Origin: Geobacillus thermoleovorans
GTDB lineage: Bacteria; Bacillota; Bacilli; Bacillales; Anoxybacillaceae
DNA length: 64,000 bases
Direction of reading: 5' to 3'
Assembly (NCBI RefSeq): GCF_001610955.1
Contig: NZ_CP014335.1
Coordinates: 1,777,001 to 1,841,000, forward strand
The notes under the pieces are model-generated. The model did not search any database and was not told the origin of the DNA. It worked only from the letters and a program-made list of their open reading frames with translations. The position numbers were made by a program, and so were the translations under genes. Each line of letters opens with the position of its first letter. Positions within the stretch are counted from its first letter, which is position 1. Below are positions 8,270 through 16,807 of this stretch, one piece after another.

Positions 8270-9316
8270 TTAGTCAACACTAAATCGATACCTTGTCATC
8301 GACACCTGCTCCTTGTCAGCCGGCAATACGATCGACGGAAACTGCGGATGGTGAATGGCATCCGGAAGCCCTTGCGTTTCTAAGCAAATGCCGAGATATT
8401 TCCGCGACGGCACGCCGCCCAAATCCAACCCTTCCGGCAACTGGTTCGACGTGTACACGACGACGCCGACTTCATCCGTCTCGACGGTCAATATCCGCCC
8501 ACTCTCTGGATCGGAAAGCACAATCTCTTTGTCATGATGCCGGTCGAGCCAAAACGGATGGTCATAGCCTCCGCCAACGAGTTCGATTTGCGGATGCCCG
8601 GATTCGACCGCCTCCCGTATCGTCTTTCCTTGCCGCAAATCAAACGGCGTGCCGGCGACATCCAAGACGCGGCCTGTCGGAATCAACTCCTCATTCAGCT
8701 CCAACACACGGGAGCTTTGGATGGTCAGCGTGTGATCCAAAATATCACGCTTGCCGTTGCCGCTTAAGTTAAAATACGTATGGTTCGTCAAATTGACAAG
8801 CGTCGTTTTGTTCGAACGGGCCCGGTACGTGACGGTCCATTCGTTGTTATTATTGAGCCAATACGCTACTTGAACATGAACCGTTCCCGGATATCCCTCC
8901 TCCCCGTCCGGGCTTGTGTACGAAAAGACGATCCCAACCGCATCATCGCGCTGAACCGGTTCCGCCTGCCAAAGCACGCGATGGAATCCGTTCGGGCCGC
9001 CGTGCAAGTGGTTGTTGTTCTCATTTTTCGCCAACCGGTACGTGACGCCATCAAGCTCAAAACTCGCCCCTTGAATGCGCCCCGCCACCCGGCCGATCAC
9101 CGCGCCAAAGTAAGGCTCATTCTCCACATACGGCTCAAACCGATCAAACCCAAGTACGACATTTTCGATGTTGCTGTTCCGGTCTGGAACGCGGATGTCC
9201 GTCACGATGCATCCGTAGTTTGTCGTCGACAGTTCCATGCCGCGATCATTGACCAAGGTGAACAACAGAATATCGTTTCCATTAAGTTCGGACCACTTTT
9301 CGTATGTAATGTTCAT
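8270..9316 (-). CDS. galM: Aldose 1-epimerase (mutarotase)
   Basis: A 348-residue mutarotase that interconverts alpha and beta anomers of aldoses, here probably xylose, feeding the isomerase the right anomer. Landmarks are NNHLHGGPNGFHRVLW (substrate-binding His, about residue 97), NLTNHTYFNLSG (catalytic His, about 175), and the Glu of CLETQGLPDAIH near residue 312. The start at 9316 follows GGAAGGAGAATCGAG. It lies 16 bases after the Gfo/Idh gene and upstream of xylA, within the xylose region. Confidence 0.93.
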   Translation of the reverse strand: MNITYEKWSELNGNDILLFTLVNDRGMELSTTNYGCIVTDIRVPDRNSNIENVVLGFDRFEPYVENEPYFGAVIGRVAGRIQGASFELDGVTYRLAKNENNNHLHGGPNGFHRVLWQAEPVQRDDAVGIVFSYTSPDGEEGYPGTVHVQVAYWLNNNNEWTVTYRARSNKTTLVNLTNHTYFNLSGNGKRDILDHTLTIQSSRVLELNEELIPTGRVLDVAGTPFDLRQGKTIREAVESGHPQIELVGGGYDHPFWLDRHHDKEIVLSDPESGRILTVETDEVGVVVYTSNQLPEGLDLGGVPSRKYLGICLETQGLPDAIHHPQFPSIVLPADKEQVSMTRYRFSVD

Positions 9317-9332
9317 CTCGATTCTCCTTCCT

Positions 9333-10328
9333 TTATAATTGTACGATCTCTTCCGTTTTCATCGATGTGCGACAAGCGTCGAGCGCCCGCGCCTGTTTGA
9401 TCATGCGCTCCGGCGAATACAACAGCGGTGTGCCTTCGAGAATGGCGCGCGAAAAGTGCTCGATTTGCAGCGCGTATTGGTCGCCTGCCACCGTTTCCTC
9501 GCGCTCGCTGCCATCAGCCGTTACGATCGTAATCCGTCCCTCTCCATCATCCACATCCGGCCGATACGCCCGCGAAACAATGATTTTCCCCTTCGTGCCA
9601 ATAACTTCGTATTCGTTCTGAAAGAGCATGTCAAAACTGCACGTGAACTGCACAAGAACACCGTTTTCCATCCTCATCCAACCATTCGTCGTTAAATCGA
9701 CCGAACGGTGCGGATCAAAATGGGATTGAACAAATAATTCGATTGGTTCGGCGTCAAGGATGTGTCTCGTCGAGTGCACGCAATAGCAGCCGACATCGAA
9801 TAGGCTTCCCCCGCCAAGCTTAGGGTTCATGCGGATATTCGTTGCCCGGTCTTGCAAGTAAAAGGAGAAATGGGTGCGCATATACTTGACTTCGCCGATC
9901 TCGCTAGCGGCCAAAAGCTGTTTGACCCGTTCATGCTGCGGATGGAATTGGTACATGAATGCTTCCATGAATAAAACACCGTTTTCTTCACACGATCTGA
10001 TCATGCGTCGGACATCCTCTTCACATAAGGCAGCCGGTTTTTCGCAAAGCACATGTTTTTTCTTCTTTGCCGCTTTGATCGTCCATTCCGCGTGCAAGCT
10101 GTTCGGAAGCGGAATGTACACCGCATCGATGTCCGGGTCATCAAGCAGCTGTTCGTAGTTGTTATACGCCTTCGGAATCCCGAGCTCCCGCGCCGCTTGA
10201 TCGGCCTTTCCATTTTCACTGGCGATTGCCATAACTTCCGCATGACTCGTTCGGCGAATCGCCGAAATCATCACCTCTTTGGCAATAGCGGCGGTGCTGA
10301 TGATGCCAAAGTGGACTTGGCGTTTCAT
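9333..10328 (-). CDS. Gfo/Idh/MocA oxidoreductase of the xylose operon
   Basis: A 331-residue NAD(P)-dependent dehydrogenase. The N-terminal Rossmann fold begins FGIISTAAIAKEV and the family EKP motif is in HVLCEKPAALCEEDV near residue 95. The segment GGGSLFDVGCYCVHSTRHI holds the catalytic Asp and His and is typical of the dihydrodiol / D-xylose dehydrogenase branch. It sits between the xylose importer and galM, so oxidation of xylose or another plant pentose is the natural guess. Start at 10328 is supported by GAAAGGAGAG. Confidence 0.85.
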   Translation of the reverse strand: MKRQVHFGIISTAAIAKEVMISAIRRTSHAEVMAIASENGKADQAARELGIPKAYNNYEQLLDDPDIDAVYIPLPNSLHAEWTIKAAKKKKHVLCEKPAALCEEDVRRMIRSCEENGVLFMEAFMYQFHPQHERVKQLLAASEIGEVKYMRTHFSFYLQDRATNIRMNPKLGGGSLFDVGCYCVHSTRHILDAEPIELFVQSHFDPHRSVDLTTNGWMRMENGVLVQFTCSFDMLFQNEYEVIGTKGKIIVSRAYRPDVDDGEGRITIVTADGSEREETVAGDQYALQIEHFSRAILEGTPLLYSPERMIKQARALDACRTSMKTEEIVQL

Positions 10329-10362
10329 TTTTTCATTCTCTCCTTTCGATTTTCAAAGAGAT

Positions 10363-10388
10363 AGGCTAGCATTAAAATGAGCTAGCCT
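10363..10388 (-). terminator. Intercistronic hairpin after xylH
   Basis: AGGCTAGC (10363-10370) pairs with GCTAGCCT (10381-10388) around a 10-base loop between xylH and the oxidoreductase gene. It may trim or partly end the importer transcript. Confidence 0.45.
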
Positions 10389-10413
10389 CTTCCCGCTTTT
10401 TTACATCTTGAAC

Positions 10414-11589
10414 TCAACTTGCCTTACTTTTACTTGAGATATCTGCCCAAACGGCAACAATTAAAATTAATCCTTTCACAATGTATTGCCAAAAGGTCTC
10501 AATGTTCATCATGCTCATACCGTTATCGATACTAGCCATAATAAGGGCGCCGATAATCCCCCCAACGATATTTCCTCTTCCTCCCATTAGGCTCGTGCCA
10601 CCAATAACACAAGCAGCAATAGCATCCAGCTCATACATCTCCCCAGCACTGACTGTCGCTGCATTGAGTCGGCTTGTCAAAATGATACCCGCTACCGCCG
10701 AAAGTGCTCCCATTAAGATGAAGACAGCTAATACAACACGCTTGATATTGATCCCAGATAGAGCGGCCGCCTCAATATTCCCGCCAATCGCATAAATATA
10801 TCGTCCAAACGGAGTCTTAACGGCAATCAATACAAAGACAATCGCCAATAAAACAACGATCAGCATCGGAATAGGAACGCCGTAATAACGATTTAACATA
10901 TACACCAATACTAAAATGCATAGCGAGTAAACTGCTGTTTTGCCATAATCATTTATTTTGGAATTGAGCGTTAAGCCTAACTGTTTTCGTTTCTTTCTAT
11001 TTCGTCCTAAAGAAAGAAACAATAAAATGATACTGACAGCAACTAAAATGTAGCCGATTACGTAAGGGAGATAACTGTTTCCTATAGCTTCGAAACTATT
11101 GTCTAACGGCGCTACAGTCTCCCCATTGCTAATCCCAATCAAAATTCCTCGAAAAACTAACATCCCACCTAAAGTTACAATGAAAGCAGGAACACCTCGA
11201 TAAGCAACCCACCATCCTTGCCAAAGTCCAATTAATACGCCAGCAACAATAGCTACAACAATAACAGAGACTGTTCCCCAGCCATACCATACTTGCAAAA
11301 TCGCAGCGATTCCCCCGGTCAGTCCGACAACAGATCCAACTGATAAATCAATATGACCTGCTATAATGACCAGTGTCATACCAATCGCCAAAATCGAAAT
11401 GACAGACATCTGCATAAATAAGTTCGATAAATTTCGTGACGATATAAACTCTCCATCAGTTAAAACACCGAAAATAACGGCGATAAACACTAATGCTATA
11501 ATCAGCGTATAAGAACGAAAGTCAAATTTCCATTGTATTTTCCCGTTTGCTTGACTCTCTGAGGTTGCTGTAGAAATCGGGCTTTTCAT
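10414..11589 (-). CDS. xylH: D-xylose ABC transporter permease
   Basis: A roughly 391-residue inner-membrane permease of the ribose/xylose (CUT2) class with about ten hydrophobic segments. The GHIDLSVGSVVGLTGG loop and the C-terminal LDAIAACVIGGTSLMGGRG motif, which contacts the ATPase, are clear. Its length, longer than ribose permeases (about 320), fits XylH. The start is ATG at 11589, nine bases after GGGAGG; the frame upstream overlaps xylG. It works with XylF and XylG encoded upstream. Confidence 0.92.
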   Translation of the reverse strand: MKSPISTATSESQANGKIQWKFDFRSYTLIIALVFIAVIFGVLTDGEFISSRNLSNLFMQMSVISILAIGMTLVIIAGHIDLSVGSVVGLTGGIAAILQVWYGWGTVSVIVVAIVAGVLIGLWQGWWVAYRGVPAFIVTLGGMLVFRGILIGISNGETVAPLDNSFEAIGNSYLPYVIGYILVAVSIILLFLSLGRNRKKRKQLGLTLNSKINDYGKTAVYSLCILVLVYMLNRYYGVPIPMLIVVLLAIVFVLIAVKTPFGRYIYAIGGNIEAAALSGINIKRVVLAVFILMGALSAVAGIILTSRLNAATVSAGEMYELDAIAACVIGGTSLMGGRGNIVGGIIGALIMASIDNGMSMMNIETFWQYIVKGLILIVAVWADISSKSKAS

Positions 11590-11591
11590 CC

Positions 11592-13106
11592 TCATTTTCC
11601 TCCCGTTGCACAAGTCATAATTTTCTCTTGGGTGGCCTCATGACGCTGAAACTCCCCGGTTATTCTTCCCTCGGACATGACTAAAATGCGATCCGACATT
11701 CCCATGACTTCTGGCAACTCAGATGAAATTAAAACAATTCCCACTCCCTGACTAGCTAACTCGTTAATAATTTTGTAAATTTCGTACTTTGCCCCGACAT
11801 CGATTCCGCGAGTCGGTTCATCCAAAATCAATATTTTCGGGCTATTTAAAAGCCATTTGCTTAAAACGACTTTTTGCTGGTTTCCACCGCTTAGTTGGGA
11901 TACTTTCGCTTCTAAAGTAGGAGCTTTTAATTTCATTCTTTTCGTTATTTCTTCTGCCTGCTTCACTTCTAACGCATGATCAATAACGTTCCATTTTGTG
12001 ACTTTTTTCAAAGCGACAAGAGTGGAATTCTTAATAATATCCATCTCTAAAACGAGACCATACTTTTTTCGGTCTTCAGATACATACGCCATTCCGTACT
12101 GAATCGCCTCTGCAGGACGGCGAATATCAACTTGTTTCCCATCAATCCAAACTGTTCCTCTTTTCTTGCCATGATAGGCACCGAATAGGCTAGTAAACAA
12201 TTCGGTTCTCCCTGAACCCATCAATCCTGAGATTCCGAGAATTTCCCCTGCTTTTAATGAAAATGAAACATCGTGAATTACTTCCCTTCCCGTTTGTTCA
12301 TCAATGACAGAATAGTGGTCAACTTTGAGAATTTCTTTCCCAACATTCCTTGGTTCATACGGATATAATTCATTTAATTCCCTTCCAACCATTTTTGCAA
12401 TAATCTGCTCTTCTGTCAGCAGTTCGATACGATCGGTGCTGATTGTTTGGCCATCACGCAAAACGGTTACCGTATCTGCCAATTCCATAACTTCATTCAG
12501 TCTATGGGAGATATAAATGCAAGTTACTCCTTGAGAACGAAGATCGCACAAAATATTTTTTAAGGTGGCAACATCACTATCGGTTAATGCTGCTGTCGGT
12601 TCGTCTAAAATAATAATTTTAGCATTTTTTGAGAGTGCTTTAGCAATTTCAATTAACTGCTGTTTGCCCACCGTTAAATTGCGAACCTTTGTCTCTGGGT
12701 CAATGTCCAACCCAATTTTCTGCAACCATTTCTGTGCCTCAGAATATAAACGATTCCAATCAATATATTTACCTCGCATTAGTTCATGACCGAGAAACAA
12801 GTTCTCCGCAACCGTCATTTCCTCGACTACAGCTAGTTCTTGATAAATAATCGCAATTCCTGCTTCTTGAGACTCTTTAATATTTCGAAATCGGACTTCT
12901 TTTCCCTCGATATAGATCTTTCCATCATATGTTCCATATGGATAAACACCACTTAAGACTTTCATCAAGGTAGACTTTCCTGCGCCATTTTCACCACAAA
13001 GGGCATGAATTTCCCCCTTACGGACAGAAAAAGTCACGTTGTCCAACGCCCGAACCCCTGGAAACTCTTTTGTAATCCCCTTCATTTCCAAAATATACGG
13101 TTGCAT
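11592..13106 (-). CDS. xylG: D-xylose ABC transporter ATP-binding protein
   Basis: A 504-residue fused double ATPase of the sugar CUT2 class. The first domain has Walker [10 protein letters not shown] (about residue 40) and a weak signature LTVGKQQLIEIAKAL. The second domain has the degenerate Walker [11 protein letters not shown] and the signature [15 protein letters not shown], which is typical for this family. Walker B motifs are IIILDEPTAAL and [12 protein letters not shown]. The start at 13106 follows AGGTGG. The stop overlaps the leader of xylH. A strong hairpin separates it from xylF. Confidence 0.94.
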   Translation of the reverse strand: MQPYILEMKGITKEFPGVRALDNVTFSVRKGEIHALCGENGAGKSTLMKVLSGVYPYGTYDGKIYIEGKEVRFRNIKESQEAGIAIIYQELAVVEEMTVAENLFLGHELMRGKYIDWNRLYSEAQKWLQKIGLDIDPETKVRNLTVGKQQLIEIAKALSKNAKIIILDEPTAALTDSDVATLKNILCDLRSQGVTCIYISHRLNEVMELADTVTVLRDGQTISTDRIELLTEEQIIAKMVGRELNELYPYEPRNVGKEILKVDHYSVIDEQTGREVIHDVSFSLKAGEILGISGLMGSGRTELFTSLFGAYHGKKRGTVWIDGKQVDIRRPAEAIQYGMAYVSEDRKKYGLVLEMDIIKNSTLVALKKVTKWNVIDHALEVKQAEEITKRMKLKAPTLEAKVSQLSGGNQQKVVLSKWLLNSPKILILDEPTRGIDVGAKYEIYKIINELASQGVGIVLISSELPEVMGMSDRILVMSEGRITGEFQRHEATQEKIMTCATGGK

Positions 13107-13159
13107 ATATCCCACCTACTAACAAAGATAGTTAGATTAATAAACTAAGTTTAGAAGCT

Positions 13160-13201
13160 ACGGGCAGCATCCATCTCGTTACGACAAGGATGGCTGCCCG
13201 T
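13160..13201 (-). terminator. Attenuator-like hairpin between xylF and xylG
   Basis: ACGGGCAGC (13160-13168) and GCTGCCCGT (13193-13201) pair, with an inner CCATC/GATGG stem. No uridine tract follows on the minus strand. Such stems after binding-protein genes usually stabilise the upstream message or lower expression of the membrane parts. Confidence 0.6.
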
Positions 13202-13218
13202 ATATCAATCATAACGAA

Positions 13219-14313
13219 TTACGGACGCGGCGGGCGTTTGTCTTCAGGAACATTTTTGTAAACTTCGTCATACGAATGGAATCCATCTTTAATAACAGTG
13301 TCAATCACATTATCTTTATCTACCATAATCGGATCCAGTTTAATAAACGGCACGTCTACCTTCCCATTATTCACTGTTTCGTCCGCTTGAATTTTTTCAC
13401 CCTTCGCCAGCTGTACTGCAACTTCAGCAGACTTTGTTGCGATGCTTTTAATCGGTTTGTACACGGTCATTGATTGAGTTCCTTCCACAATTCGCTGAAC
13501 GGCAGCCAAGTCGGCGTCCTGGCCAGAAATCGCTACTTTTCCGTCAAGACCTTGAGCCTTCAGCGCTTGAATCGCCCCGCCTGCAGTACTGTCGTTCGAT
13601 GCTACAATGGCATCAATTTGGTTTTTATTGGCTGTCAATGCATTTTCAATAATTCTCATCGCTTCAGAAGCTTGCCAGTCTTTTGCCCATTGATCCCCGA
13701 CAACCTTAATATCGCCTTTATCAATCAATGGCTGTAAAACATTCATTTGTCCTTCTCTAAACATCTTCGCGTTATTATCGGTCGGTGAGCCGCCCAATAG
13801 GAAGTAGTTTCCTTTAGGTACTTTTTTCACCAAATACTCAGCCTGCATCTCACCGACACGCACGTTGTCAAAGGAAACATACGCATCGACATCTGCATTC
13901 ATAATCAGGCGGTCATAGGCTAGCACTTTGACCCCTTCTTTTTTAGCTTGCTGAACAACAGGAGATAATGATTCTGTATTAACAGCTACAATGACTAAAA
14001 CGTCAATTCCTTGGGATAACATGTTTTGTATTTGGGATAATTGTTTCTCACTATCCCCGTTCGCTGACTGGACGATGACATCAGCTCCCAGCTTTTTCGC
14101 CTCTTGTACAAAGATATCACGGTCATGCTGCCATCTTTCTAGTGTTAGGTCAGATACGGAAAAGCCAATTTTAATTTTCTCGTCTTGACCTGTCTGGCCC
14201 CCACTTTTGTTTCCGCTTTCATTTTTGGCAACGTCTTGTCCGCAAGCGGAAAGCATTAGCAAAACGAGAGACAACAGTAGAACAGAAATGAAAATTTTTC
14301 GGACGGTCTTCAT
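13219..14313 (-). CDS. xylF: D-xylose-binding lipoprotein
   Basis: A 364-residue periplasmic-binding-protein-like lipoprotein of the XylF type. A signal peptide with lipobox LMLSAC places the lipid-bearing Cys near residue 24. The mature domain has IKIGFSVSDLTLERWQHDRD, LAYDRLIMNADVDAYVSFDN and AISGQDADLAAVQRIVEGTQSMTVYKP, the last a strong xylose-binding signature. Start at 14313 follows AAAGGGGGATCAC. It is the first gene behind a promoter carrying the XylR-type operator, so transport and catabolism should be induced together. Confidence 0.95.
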   Translation of the reverse strand: MKTVRKIFISVLLLSLVLLMLSACGQDVAKNESGNKSGGQTGQDEKIKIGFSVSDLTLERWQHDRDIFVQEAKKLGADVIVQSANGDSEKQLSQIQNMLSQGIDVLVIVAVNTESLSPVVQQAKKEGVKVLAYDRLIMNADVDAYVSFDNVRVGEMQAEYLVKKVPKGNYFLLGGSPTDNNAKMFREGQMNVLQPLIDKGDIKVVGDQWAKDWQASEAMRIIENALTANKNQIDAIVASNDSTAGGAIQALKAQGLDGKVAISGQDADLAAVQRIVEGTQSMTVYKPIKSIATKSAEVAVQLAKGEKIQADETVNNGKVDVPFIKLDPIMVDKDNVIDTVIKDGFHSYDEVYKNVPEDKRPPRP

Positions 14314-14353
14314 TGTGATCCCCCTTTATTATTTTCTAGAACTTTCAGTATAA

Positions 14354-14382
14354 ATTATAAGATAATTATCTTGGTTTGTCTA
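14354..14382 (-). promoter_or_regulatory. Sigma-A promoter of xylF
   Basis: Minus-strand TAGACA (14377-14382) and TATAAT (14354-14359) with a 17-base spacer, identical in both hexamers and spacing to the xylA promoter. Confidence 0.8.
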
Positions 14383-14392
14383 TCATACAAAC
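14374..14392. promoter_or_regulatory. XylR-type operator of xylF
   Basis: GTTTGT (14374-14379) and ACAAAC (14387-14392) flank CTATCAT. The site overlaps the -35 box at the same offset as the xylA operator, which makes a shared repressor very likely. No cre-like site with the central CG was found here. Confidence 0.75.
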
Positions 14393-14519
14393 GAATATAA
14401 TATAAATTTTTTTATTTAGGGAAACATCTCCTTACGATGAACAGGGATTAATCTAGGGGCAGTAACTTCAACTCAAGCATAATCTTCAACCAACTGGGGA
14501 TTCTTATATTTATGTTAAC

Positions 14520-14552
14520 GGGGGATGGGGGATCACTCTCTCTTCGTCCCCC
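14520..14552 (-). terminator. GC hairpin downstream of the inositol/MFS unit
   Basis: GGGGGA (14527-14532) and TCCCCC (14547-14552) can pair after the MFS stop. No uridine run follows on the minus strand, so the termination role is uncertain. The rest of 14393-14612 shows nothing else. Confidence 0.3.
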
Positions 14553-14612
14553 TAGTCCCAAAACTAGTAGATAAAATGATCAATCACTATTTTATACCTA
14601 ACCTACTTCTCA

Positions 14613-15815
14613 CTAATATCCTCGATGAACCACCTTGTTCAACCCCCTCTCTTTTCTCTTCCATACAGCAATCATCCCTATGGCGATGAGCCCGAGGGTG
14701 CCGGCGAAATAAAAAGCGAAAGGAAGAGCGATGAGCTCGTTGACGATGCCGGCAAGGTACGGACCGCCAAACATGCCGATGGCGTAAATCGCCTGATACG
14801 TTCCCATGGCGGTCGCCTTTTGGCTTTCATCAACGGATTCAATCGACATTCCTAACAACAAAGGGAATAAAAGGCCGAGGAAAAAGCCGCTCCCGATTTG
14901 GACGATATAAACAAACAAGCTTCCGCTGGCAACTGGAATCAAGAACGTAAACAAGGCGCTGCCGAAAAAGGCAATGGCCAAGGACCGCCATTTTCCGAGT
15001 AAAGGAACGACCGTCTTTCCGATGAACACCGTCGCAATGGCGTGAGGGATCATAAAGCAAACCATCAGAAGGCTTAAATCGTTTTCATTGAGGCCTGTCC
15101 TTAAGGCATACGCCGGTGTGAAGCCAAAGATGGTCGTAAACATGATCCCGTGGGCCAACACGGATAAAACGGAGACTTTGAGCAACAACGGTTCCTTCAT
15201 CACAGAAAAAAGGTCTTTGAGTTGGACGGTTTGCGGCCGCGCCGATCTCTCGCCTTGTTTTTCCTCCTTAATGGATAAGGAGAGAACAACACCCACCGCG
15301 GCCAGACATCCCCCAGCCCAAAACGGGGCGTGCCATCCCCAGCGGTCCACGATCGATCCGCTCACGGTCATGCCGACCAGCTGTGCCAACACCACGACAA
15401 GCGAAATTTGGCCCATCGCCCGATGGGTGTCTTCCGGACGGAAGTAACTAGCATACAGAACCGTAAAGACGACCCACGTCGCGGCGGCGACGCCAGCGAG
15501 CGCTCTTGCCACAAGCGCCCATCCTAAGCTGTTCGTGATCGCAAACAGCCACCCGCTTCCCATAGCAGCCGCCATACCGAGCGTGACAAACGGCTTTCTC
15601 CTTTGCACCATATCCGAGACAAGGCCGATCGGAATGCGGCATAAAAACTGCATGAGGCCGTAACTGCCCAAGACAAGCCCGACAAACGAATACGCCCCTC
15701 CCAGCTGTTCCACATACGGAGACAGGATCGGTATATAAATAAAAAGAGACAACCAAAAGAAAAAGGAGGCGATGAGGAACATCGCCACATCCTTGCGCCA
15801 TGGGCTGTGAGCCAC
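14613..15815 (-). CDS. Major facilitator superfamily transporter
   Basis: A 400-residue protein with about twelve hydrophobic segments. The GLMQFLCRIPIGLVSDMVQRRKP stretch between segments 2 and 3 is the MFS motif A region. Start at 15815 is a GTG with AAAGGGGGG eight bases upstream. It lies 31 bases after iolJ on the same strand, at the promoter-distal end of the inositol cluster. It could carry inositol or a breakdown product, but the cluster already has an ABC importer and the sequence does not reveal the substrate. Confidence 0.8.
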   Translation of the reverse strand: MAHSPWRKDVAMFLIASFFFWLSLFIYIPILSPYVEQLGGAYSFVGLVLGSYGLMQFLCRIPIGLVSDMVQRRKPFVTLGMAAAMGSGWLFAITNSLGWALVARALAGVAAATWVVFTVLYASYFRPEDTHRAMGQISLVVVLAQLVGMTVSGSIVDRWGWHAPFWAGGCLAAVGVVLSLSIKEEKQGERSARPQTVQLKDLFSVMKEPLLLKVSVLSVLAHGIMFTTIFGFTPAYALRTGLNENDLSLLMVCFMIPHAIATVFIGKTVVPLLGKWRSLAIAFFGSALFTFLIPVASGSLFVYIVQIGSGFFLGLLFPLLLGMSIESVDESQKATAMGTYQAIYAIGMFGGPYLAGIVNELIALPFAFYFAGTLGLIAIGMIAVWKRKERGLNKVVHRGY

Positions 15816-15846
15816 CCCACTCCCCCCTTTGCGTGTTCATGTATGG

Positions 15847-16734
15847 CTACACCGAAGGCAACAAGGTCTCTGTTGCCTTCTTTGCCGAACCGAATTCGCG
15901 AATTTTTTGTTTGACCGTCTGTTTCACTTCTTCTCTTCCGGCGCCAAGGTATTTCCTCGGATCATACAGTCCCTCGTTCTCGCGGAACATGCGGCAAATG
16001 CCGCGGGTAAAGGCCCATTGGTTCTCGGTGTTGACATTGATTTTCGCCGTTCCGAAGGAAATCGCCTTTTGAATATCGGCCAGCGGAATTCCTGTTCCGC
16101 CATGCAGGACAAGAGGAACCCCAGTTCGGCGCCCGATCTCTTCCATCTGGGCAAATCCCAGCTTTGGCTTCCCTTTGTACGGGCCGTGAACCGAACCTAA
16201 CGCCGGAGCGAGGCAGTCGACCCCTGTTTCTTTCACAAGGCGTTCGCATTCCTCAGGAATGGCATACATGGCTTCTGCTTCGTCCACCACCAAGTCGTCC
16301 TCCTGCCCCCCGATCCTCCCCACTTCCGCTTCGACCGAGGCGCCAAACTCCCGGGCGGCTTTGACGACTTGTTTCGTGATGGAAATATTTTGTTCTAACG
16401 GATGATGGGATGCATCGATCATCACCGAAGTAAACCCGGCTTCCATCGCTTCGAGGCATTGTTCATAGGAAGAGCCGTGATCCAAATGAAGCGCGACCGG
16501 CACCGTGATGCGGTACTCCTTCACGAGCTCTTTCACCATGGCCGCTGCGGTCCGCAACCCACCGAGATGGTCAATATATCCCGGACTCACGGCCAAAATG
16601 ACCGGCGCTTCTTCTTCCTCAGCCCCCAGCAAAATGGCCTGGGCAAATTCCAAATTGTTGATGTTGAAATGTCCGACGGCATATCTTCCTTGCCATGCCC
16701 GTTGCAGCATGTTTTTCATCGACACAAGCGGCAT
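15847..16734 (-). CDS. iolJ: Class II aldolase, probably 5-keto-2-deoxygluconate-6-phosphate aldolase
   Basis: A 295-residue class II (zinc) aldolase of the FbaA family. HLDHGSS (about residue 80), EAEVGRIGG (about 135), [13 protein letters not shown] (about 180) and VLHGGTGI (about 207) supply the metal and phosphate ligands. In this operon it should split 2-deoxy-5-keto-gluconate 6-phosphate to dihydroxyacetone phosphate and malonate semialdehyde, the substrate of IolA encoded next door. Glycolytic or tagatose aldolase activity cannot be excluded by sequence alone. Start at 16734 follows AAAGGAGGAAGAAC. Confidence 0.85.
   Translation of the reverse strand: MPLVSMKNMLQRAWQGRYAVGHFNINNLEFAQAILLGAEEEEAPVILAVSPGYIDHLGGLRTAAAMVKELVKEYRITVPVALHLDHGSSYEQCLEAMEAGFTSVMIDASHHPLEQNISITKQVVKAAREFGASVEAEVGRIGGQEDDLVVDEAEAMYAIPEECERLVKETGVDCLAPALGSVHGPYKGKPKLGFAQMEEIGRRTGVPLVLHGGTGIPLADIQKAISFGTAKINVNTENQWAFTRGICRMFRENEGLYDPRKYLGAGREEVKQTVKQKIREFGSAKKATETLLPSV
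15854..15880 (-). terminator. Hairpin over the iolJ stop
   Basis: GAAGGCAACA (15854-15863) and TGTTGCCTTC (15871-15880) form a perfect 10-bp stem at the 3' end of iolJ, before the MFS gene. It may reduce read-through. Confidence 0.45.
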
Positions 16735-16760
16735 TGTTCTTCCTCCTTTTCAATATACGG

Positions 16761-16799
16761 AAAACGTATCAAGCGCTCTTGCGGAGCTTGATACGTTTT
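16761..16799 (-). terminator. Strong intercistronic hairpin between iolA and iolJ
   Basis: AAAACGTATCAAGC (16761-16774) and GCTTGATACGTTTT (16786-16799) form a perfect 14-bp stem with an 11-base loop. The transcript-side arm ends in UUUU, giving a factor-independent terminator shape within the operon. Confidence 0.65.
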
Positions 16800-16807
16800 C
16801 GAACGCA

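Noticed and set aside
14401..14612. Riboswitch-like element before xylF
   Set aside because: Only short GC hairpins and no known aptamer pattern; the region lies upstream of the xylF promoter, so it is not in that transcript.
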